Origin: Candidatus Nomurabacteria bacterium
Lineage (GTDB): Bacteria; Patescibacteriota; Minisyncoccia; Phycocordibacterales; UBA9973
DNA length: 33,158 nt
Reading direction: 5' to 3'
Assembly: GCA_023267415.1 (NCBI GenBank)
Contig: JAHFNM010000005.1
Location: 1 to 33,158, forward strand
Shown: positions 29,397-33,158 of the stretch, piece by piece
How positions within the stretch are numbered: position 1 is the stretch's first letter
How the letters are laid out: each line of letters opens with the position of its first letter
Notes under the pieces: model-generated
What the model was told of the DNA's origin: nothing
What the model saw: only the letters and a program-made list of their open reading frames with translations
Databases searched by the model: none
Translations under genes and position numbers: made by a program

Positions 29397-30317
29397 ATGA
29401 TTCGCGTCGGCGTCCTCCGCGGAGGCACAGGAAACCAATATGAGCGCTCGCTCGAAACCGGAGCGTATGTCTTGAAGAATCTACCAAAAGATACATACGA
29501 AGTATCTGATATTTTTCTTGATCGCGACGGTGTGTGGCATATGAATGGCACTCCGCTTGATCACGAAAAGCTTATGCGCAAAGTGGACGTTATTTGGAAT
29601 GCACTGCATGGATTCTATGGCGAGGATGGTAAGCTGCAACAGCTTTTGGAAAATCTTGGCATTCCGTATATTGGTGCGGGACCACTCTCTTCTGCCGTGA
29701 CAATGAATAGCAAGTTTCTCAAAGACCATCTTGCAAAGCTCGGCGTGCAGACACCTCGTGGAATATATATCGAGGATTGGGGAACTGATGATGCAGAGGA
29801 AACTGTTGCGGCAGTAGTTGCTGCAACAGCAAAAAAATTCTCACCCCCTTGGATCGTTGAACCGATCGCGAAAGGGATCGGAAAGGGGGGTATCACTGCA
29901 AAAACGCGGGCTGAGCTCGTCACTGTTCTTTCGCAGATGCATGAGCTTGGTATGCCGGCTTTGATCGAAGAGGCCGTGCTCGGCAAGAATGTCAGTGTTT
30001 CCAGTGTTGCTGATTTTCGCGGAGAGTCGGTGTATACGTTCCTGCCGATACAAACGGATGCTATTCGAACAAAGCTGCAGTCCGCAGATAGTCAGGCTCT
30101 CCAAAATTTGGCAAAAAAGATACACCAGCATATGCACCTTGGCCACTACTCCCGCGTGGAGGCGATCATCAGTCCGAAAGGGAATATCTACGTGAAAAAT
30201 ATCGAGACCATCCCGGCTTTCGACAAGGTATCAGATCTGCATCATTCTCTTGCTCAAGTCGGCTCGTCATTCAAGGAATTCGCCAAGCATTTGCTAGGCA
30301 GTGCCATAGGAAAATAA
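29397..30317 (+). CDS. D-alanine--D-alanine ligase-like ATP-grasp protein
   Basis: Start chosen at ATG 29397 (MIRVGVLRGG); the frame extends upstream to 29286 but the upstream residues are unrelated to the family. The 306-aa product has the Ddl layout: RGGTGNQYERSLETG, where GGxSxERxxS is usual; NALHGFYGEDGKLQQLLENL with GIPYIG; MNSKFLKDHL; the ATP-grasp core WIVEPIAKGIGKGGI; and EEAVLGKNVSVS. The C-terminal metal-binding block, normally E-I-N-T-x-P-G, reads N-I-E-T-I-P-A, so the two metal ligands appear swapped. It would join two D-alanines for peptidoglycan, or have a changed amino-acid ligase activity. Single gene, ended by a terminator. Confidence 0.82.
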   Translation: MIRVGVLRGGTGNQYERSLETGAYVLKNLPKDTYEVSDIFLDRDGVWHMNGTPLDHEKLMRKVDVIWNALHGFYGEDGKLQQLLENLGIPYIGAGPLSSAVTMNSKFLKDHLAKLGVQTPRGIYIEDWGTDDAEETVAAVVAATAKKFSPPWIVEPIAKGIGKGGITAKTRAELVTVLSQMHELGMPALIEEAVLGKNVSVSSVADFRGESVYTFLPIQTDAIRTKLQSADSQALQNLAKKIHQHMHLGHYSRVEAIISPKGNIYVKNIETIPAFDKVSDLHHSLAQVGSSFKEFAKHLLGSAIGK

Positions 30318-30341
30318 AAAATCCCCGACACGGGGATTTTT
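30317..30341. terminator. Bidirectional terminator
   Basis: 11-bp perfect arms AAAAATCCCCG/CGGGGATTTTT with loop ACA. It serves the ddl-like gene and, on the other strand, tRNA-Ala(GGC). Confidence 0.93.
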
Positions 30342-30358
30342 ACGTAGAGATGCATTTG

Positions 30359-30431
30359 TGGACCGTAGGAGACTCGAACTCCTCGCCTTACCCATGCCAT
30401 GGGTACGCTCTACCAGATGAGCTAACGGCCC
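30359..30431 (-). tRNA. tRNA-Ala (anticodon GGC)
   Basis: On the minus strand the acceptor is GGGCCGT/ACGGTCC with G3-U70, the alanine identity pair, and discriminator A. The anticodon arm is TACCC ATGGCAT GGGTA, giving anticodon GGC (codon GCC). T-arm GGAG TTCGAGT CTCC. CCA not encoded. Confidence 0.95.
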
Positions 30432-30444
30432 TTAAGCACGAAGG

Positions 30445-30485
30445 ATTCTATCACGATTGCAAAAATTAATAAATTCGGCTACAAT
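30445..30485. promoter_or_regulatory. Divergent tRNA promoters
   Basis: Plus strand: TTGCAA (30457-30462), 17-bp spacer, TACAAT (30480-30485) for tRNA-Ala(TGC). Minus strand: extended -10 TGATAGAAT (TAGAAT at plus 30445-30450) for tRNA-Ala(GGC). Confidence 0.65.
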
Positions 30486-30503
30486 ACCCGGGCTAGTTTT
30501 TGT

Positions 30504-30579
30504 GGGCCGTTAGCTCATCTGGTAGAGCACCTCATTTGCAATGAGGGGGTGGCAGGTTCGAGTCCTGTACGGTCCACCA
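30504..30579 (+). tRNA. tRNA-Ala (anticodon TGC)
   Basis: Acceptor GGGCCGT/ACGGTCC with the G3-U70 alanine pair. Anticodon arm CCTCA TTTGCAA TGAGG, anticodon TGC. T-arm CAGG TTCGAGT CCTG. Discriminator A, and CCA is encoded (30577-30579). Its first 25 bases are identical to those of tRNA-Ala(GGC), which is transcribed in the opposite direction. Confidence 0.97.
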
Positions 30580-30580
30580 C

Positions 30581-30618
30581 AAATAACAAAAATCCCCAAA
30601 TGGGGATTTTTGTTATTT
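30581..30618 (+). terminator. Intrinsic terminator after tRNA-Ala(TGC)
   Basis: 17-bp perfect arms (30581-30597 with 30602-30618), loop AAAT, with ATTTTTGTTATTT at the 3' side. Confidence 0.93.
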
Positions 30619-30628
30619 ACCTGGATTT

Positions 30629-30656
30629 TTGGAGGTTTTCGGACAAGGTGTATAAT
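30629..30656 (+). promoter_or_regulatory. gdhA promoter
   Basis: -10 TATAAT (30651-30656) is clear; the -35 is weak (TTGGAG at 30629, spacer 16 bp). RNA start near 30663, giving a leader of about 37 nt without Shine-Dalgarno. Confidence 0.6.
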
Positions 30657-30699
30657 GGGAATTCGCTATTAGAAATTATTCATAATCTATCTATTTCAC

Positions 30700-31923
30700 A
30701 TGTCCAATCCATTCGAGAATGCAATGATGCAGCTCAAGCGTGCGACCGCAGTGCAGCCGTTTCCAGAAGCGTTTATGAAGCAGATCTCTTCGCCGAATCG
30801 CGAAGTTCGCATTTCTATTCCCGTGATGATGGACAATGGCACACTTCAAGTGTTTGAAGGCTATCGCGTTGAGCACAACAATGCTCGCGGTCCATACAAA
30901 GGTGGAATTCGTTTCCATCATGATACCGATATCAATGAAGTGAAGGCGCTCGCATTCTGGATGGCTCTCAAATGTGCTGTTGCAAATATTCCGATGGGCG
31001 GAGGAAAGGGAGGCGTGACCGTAGACCCGAAGACTCTTTCAAAGACCGAACTCGAAAAGCTTTCGCGCGGATGGGCACGCGGCATGGCCGACATTCTCGG
31101 ACCAAAGAAAGATGTACCTGCTCCCGATGTGAACACAACCCCGGAGATCATGTCATGGATGAACGATGAGTACATGAAGATCTCGGGAGAGACGACCCTC
31201 GCAACGTTTACCGGCAAACCGCTCGACAAAGGAGGTTCGGAAGGACGCGGCGCTGCCACAGGACTTGGTGGATACTATGTCTTCGATGCACTTCGCTCAA
31301 AATACAATATCGCTGAAGGTGCGAGCGTGGTGATCCAGGGATTTGGAAATGTGGGAGGCAACGCTGCGGAAATTTTCCTTGCGCACGGATACAAGATCAT
31401 CGCCATGAGTGATTCAAAGGGAGGTGTGGTCAATGAGGCCGGTCTTGACATCAAGGCACTTGAAGAATGGAAGAAATCAAACGGCGCGCTCGCTGGATTC
31501 CCTGGCTCACGCACGGTGACCAATGCCGAACTGCTCGAGCTTCCTTGTGATGTGCTCATTCCGGCTGCGCTTGAAAATCAGATCACTGCCACGAATGCTG
31601 GCAGTGTAAAAGCAAAATTCATCCTCGAACTCGCCAATGGTCCGATCACTCCTGAAGCAGACGAAGCGTTGTACGAACGCGGAATTCCAGTCGTGCCAGA
31701 TATTCTTGCAAACTCTGGTGGCGTAACCGTTTCGACATTCGAATGGGAGCAGAACCTCAAAGGGGAGCACTGGACCGAAGCCGATGTGAACGCGAAGATG
31801 AAGGAAATTCTTGATATGGAATCCGGCATCATCTACGACAAGTCTGTCGCGGTGAACACTGATCTTCGCCGCGCCGCGTTTATCGTGGCACTCGAGCGTA
31901 TCGCAAAGGCGATGGGGTATTAA
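30700..31923 (+). CDS. gdhA: Glutamate dehydrogenase (Glu/Leu/Phe/Val dehydrogenase family)
   Basis: The enzyme interconverts glutamate and 2-oxoglutarate plus ammonia with NAD(P). The 407-aa product has the conserved GGIRFH substrate loop, the catalytic-lysine motif PMGGGKGGV near residue 105, and VPAPDVNT with the catalytic aspartate near 142. A Rossmann domain with VVIQGFGNVGG near residue 208 follows, then the closing block IPVVPDILANSGGVTVSTFEW. Length is typical of the hexameric 410-420 aa class. Strict substrate choice (Glu against Leu/Val) cannot be fixed by eye, though the short NAD-type form suggests glutamate. Single gene with its own promoter. Confidence 0.93.
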   Translation: MSNPFENAMMQLKRATAVQPFPEAFMKQISSPNREVRISIPVMMDNGTLQVFEGYRVEHNNARGPYKGGIRFHHDTDINEVKALAFWMALKCAVANIPMGGGKGGVTVDPKTLSKTELEKLSRGWARGMADILGPKKDVPAPDVNTTPEIMSWMNDEYMKISGETTLATFTGKPLDKGGSEGRGAATGLGGYYVFDALRSKYNIAEGASVVIQGFGNVGGNAAEIFLAHGYKIIAMSDSKGGVVNEAGLDIKALEEWKKSNGALAGFPGSRTVTNAELLELPCDVLIPAALENQITATNAGSVKAKFILELANGPITPEADEALYERGIPVVPDILANSGGVTVSTFEWEQNLKGEHWTEADVNAKMKEILDMESGIIYDKSVAVNTDLRRAAFIVALERIAKAMGY

Positions 31924-31958
31924 GAGCTAGTAAGTAGAAAATAGATAGTAGAAAGTAG
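31924..31958 (+). repeat. Period-7 repeat array (NNAGTAG) directly after gdhA stop
   Basis: GAGCTAG TAAGTAG AAAATAG ATAGTAG AAAGTAG, beginning at the first base after the TAA. Same family as the array before rpsB, which is on the opposite strand. Confidence 0.75.
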
Positions 31959-31990
31959 AGAGCGCCCGAACATTTGTTCGCGCGCTCTCT
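31957..31990 (+). terminator. Hairpin terminator after gdhA
   Basis: Arms AGAGAGCGC/GCGCTCTCT with an inner CGAACA/TGTTCG stem, followed by TTTC. The T-run is short. Confidence 0.65.
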
Positions 31991-32015
31991 TTCACTTGGA
32001 AAAAGCTTGGCTCAG

Positions 32016-32069
32016 AGTATACCCGCACACGTACTTTTTCTAGTAAAAAAGTACGTGTGCGGGTATACT
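32016..32069. repeat. 24-bp perfect inverted repeat
   Basis: 32016-32039 is exactly complementary to 32046-32069 with a 6-base loop CTAGTA; the arm begins AGTATACCCGCACACG. The inner ends are T5/A5, but no T-run follows the hairpin, so it is not a classical terminator. Possible operator, cruciform or RNA-stability element. Confidence 0.75.
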
Positions 32070-32085
32070 TGTGTTGTATTTGCTA

Positions 32086-32113
32086 GTGCCTAAAGCCTAG
32101 CGCCTAATGCCTA
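32086..32113 (+). repeat. Period-7 repeat array (NNGCCTA) before the VirD4-like gene
   Basis: GTGCCTA AAGCCTA GCGCCTA ATGCCTA, ending 5 bases before ATG 32119. The last unit contains an in-frame ATG (32107) that could be an alternative start. Confidence 0.75.
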
Positions 32114-32118
32114 GTTAT

Positions 32119-33158
32119 ATGCGCGCAAACAAAATCCAAATAATCAAATACGCTCCGCCACCGTCCGATCTTCCGGTCTACGGCAACGTTCAGCAATCCG
32201 AAGTTTCGTTCATAGGACGGACCAACTATGTTGCTGCGCTCGAAGAGAAGAAATTCATCTTCGGCATCAAGCGTGCCGATCGCAAGCGCCACATGTACAT
32301 TCTCGGCAAGTCCGGCGTGGGCAAGACCAAGCTCATGGAGCTGTTCATTCGACAGGATATTGCCTATGGCCACGGCGTGTGCGTCATCGACCCGCACGGT
32401 GAACTCATCAACGACCTTCTCGACTTCATTCCGGAAAAGCGCATCAACGACGTCTGCGTGATCGATCCGTCGGATACTGATTCGCCAGTGGTCTTCAACC
32501 CGATTTATAAAGTAGATCCTGAATTCAAGCACCAATTCACCCAGAACTTTATCGAGCTTCTGCAATTGCAGTTTGGATCCAATTGGACTCCGCGCCTCGA
32601 GCACGTACTGCGCTTCACTCTGCTAGCACTTCTCGATTATCCTGAAGCCACGATTCAAGGGATCATTTTTATGCTCACCGATGCCGACTATCGTGCAAAG
32701 GTCATCGCGCAAAGCAGCGACGAGATGGTCAGCCGATTCTGGGAAAACGAATTTGCCGAATGGTCGGAGAAATTCAACACCGACGCCGTCATTCCGATCA
32801 TCAACAAGCTTTCGCAGTTCTTTTCCAATGCCGGACTGCGCACTATGTTCAGTCAGCACGACAACAAGATCGACTTTGGAGCGATGATGGACGAGAAGAA
32901 GATCATTTTGGTCAATCTTGCGCAGGAGCAGATCGGCGAGGAGAATGCGAGTTTCTTAGGATCGATCATTTTGACCAAGATCAAGGAAGCCGGCATGCAT
33001 CGCGCACGCCGTGGAAGAGAAGGACTGGACGATTTCTATCTGTACCTCGACGAATTCCAAAAGGTCATCACCGATTCGTTCGAAAGTTTCCTTGCTTCGT
33101 CGCGAAAATATTCCATCAATCTTACGCTGGCAAACCAGTACGTGAGCCAGCTTTCGAA
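32119..33158 (+). CDS. VirD4/TraG-like type IV coupling ATPase (partial, 3' end outside window)
   Basis: The frame is open from ATG 32119 to the window end (346 codons visible). Walker A GKSGVGKT is at residues 63-70, followed by the strand VCVIDPHGEL. A helical insertion (FTLLALLDYPEATIQGIIFM) comes next, then VNLAQEQIGEENASFLGSII, and Walker B FYLYLDEFQ near residue 305, followed by the TraM-recognition-like ASSRKYSINLTLANQYVSQL. These are features of coupling ATPases that move DNA or protein substrates to type IV machines; relatives are common in CPR genomes, where the role is unproved. No N-terminal membrane helix is present in the visible part. ATG 32107 is an alternative start. Confidence 0.85.
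   Translation, partial: MRANKIQIIKYAPPPSDLPVYGNVQQSEVSFIGRTNYVAALEEKKFIFGIKRADRKRHMYILGKSGVGKTKLMELFIRQDIAYGHGVCVIDPHGELINDLLDFIPEKRINDVCVIDPSDTDSPVVFNPIYKVDPEFKHQFTQNFIELLQLQFGSNWTPRLEHVLRFTLLALLDYPEATIQGIIFMLTDADYRAKVIAQSSDEMVSRFWENEFAEWSEKFNTDAVIPIINKLSQFFSNAGLRTMFSQHDNKIDFGAMMDEKKIILVNLAQEQIGEENASFLGSIILTKIKEAGMHRARRGREGLDDFYLYLDEFQKVITDSFESFLASSRKYSINLTLANQYVSQLS

Noticed and set aside
1..33158. CRISPR array, IS element or prophage genes
   Set aside because: No regularly spaced direct repeats with unique spacers, no transposase, integrase or phage structural gene was seen.

Overview
The window reads as a chromosomal segment of a Patescibacteria/CPR (Parcubacteria-like) bacterium. Reasons: reduced but recognisable housekeeping proteins (a 401-aa UvrC without its C-terminal half, a 395-aa ProRS without the editing insertion, a sigma factor with a lysine-rich head), many small orphan proteins, few Shine-Dalgarno sites, and a VirD4/TraG-like ATPase of a kind common in these genomes. 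The lineage call is inference from gene content; no 16S gene is present.

Layout. 1-6140 (+): 3' part of rpoC, then dnaG and rpoD (transcription and replication core). 6141-9420: repeat-rich gap, a DUF378 membrane protein, a family 2 glycosyltransferase, a thioredoxin-like gene broken by one in-frame stop inside its CxxC motif, and a secreted orphan. 9420-12000 (mostly -): rpsB-tsf with a structured leader, a small membrane protein, tRNA-Thr, and a 196-bp element built from tRNA-Thr 3'-end copies. 12000-17180 (+): two orphans, proS, mreB-mreC, tgt. 17185-18005: an orphan and a DUF1653 protein. 18009-19305: four tandem structured RNA units, each with its own sigma70-type promoter and intrinsic terminator; the first two are clearly related to 23S rRNA (domain I, then domain V) and the last two perhaps to later parts of 23S, in the same order as in 23S. 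19338-28699: uvrB, two minus-strand membrane genes (one a PlsC-like fusion), uvrA, a minus-strand run of small orphans, uvrC. 28712-33158: an orphan, a D-Ala-D-Ala ligase-like ATP-grasp protein, two divergent tRNA-Ala genes, glutamate dehydrogenase, and the 5' part of the VirD4-like ATPase.

How genes relate: UvrA, UvrB and UvrC give a complete excision-repair incision set within 9.5 kb, although they are not one operon. MreB/MreC and the Ddl-like ligase belong to wall growth and shape. RpsB/EF-Ts, ProRS, Tgt and three tRNAs belong to translation.

The most unusual locus is the 18.0-19.3 kb RNA cluster. Other noteworthy structure includes period-7 repeat arrays that run up to start codons, a 75-bp dispersed palindromic element, and promoters placed so close to start codons that proS and the ddl-like gene would give leaderless mRNAs. 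All similarity statements come from memory of the families; no search was run.
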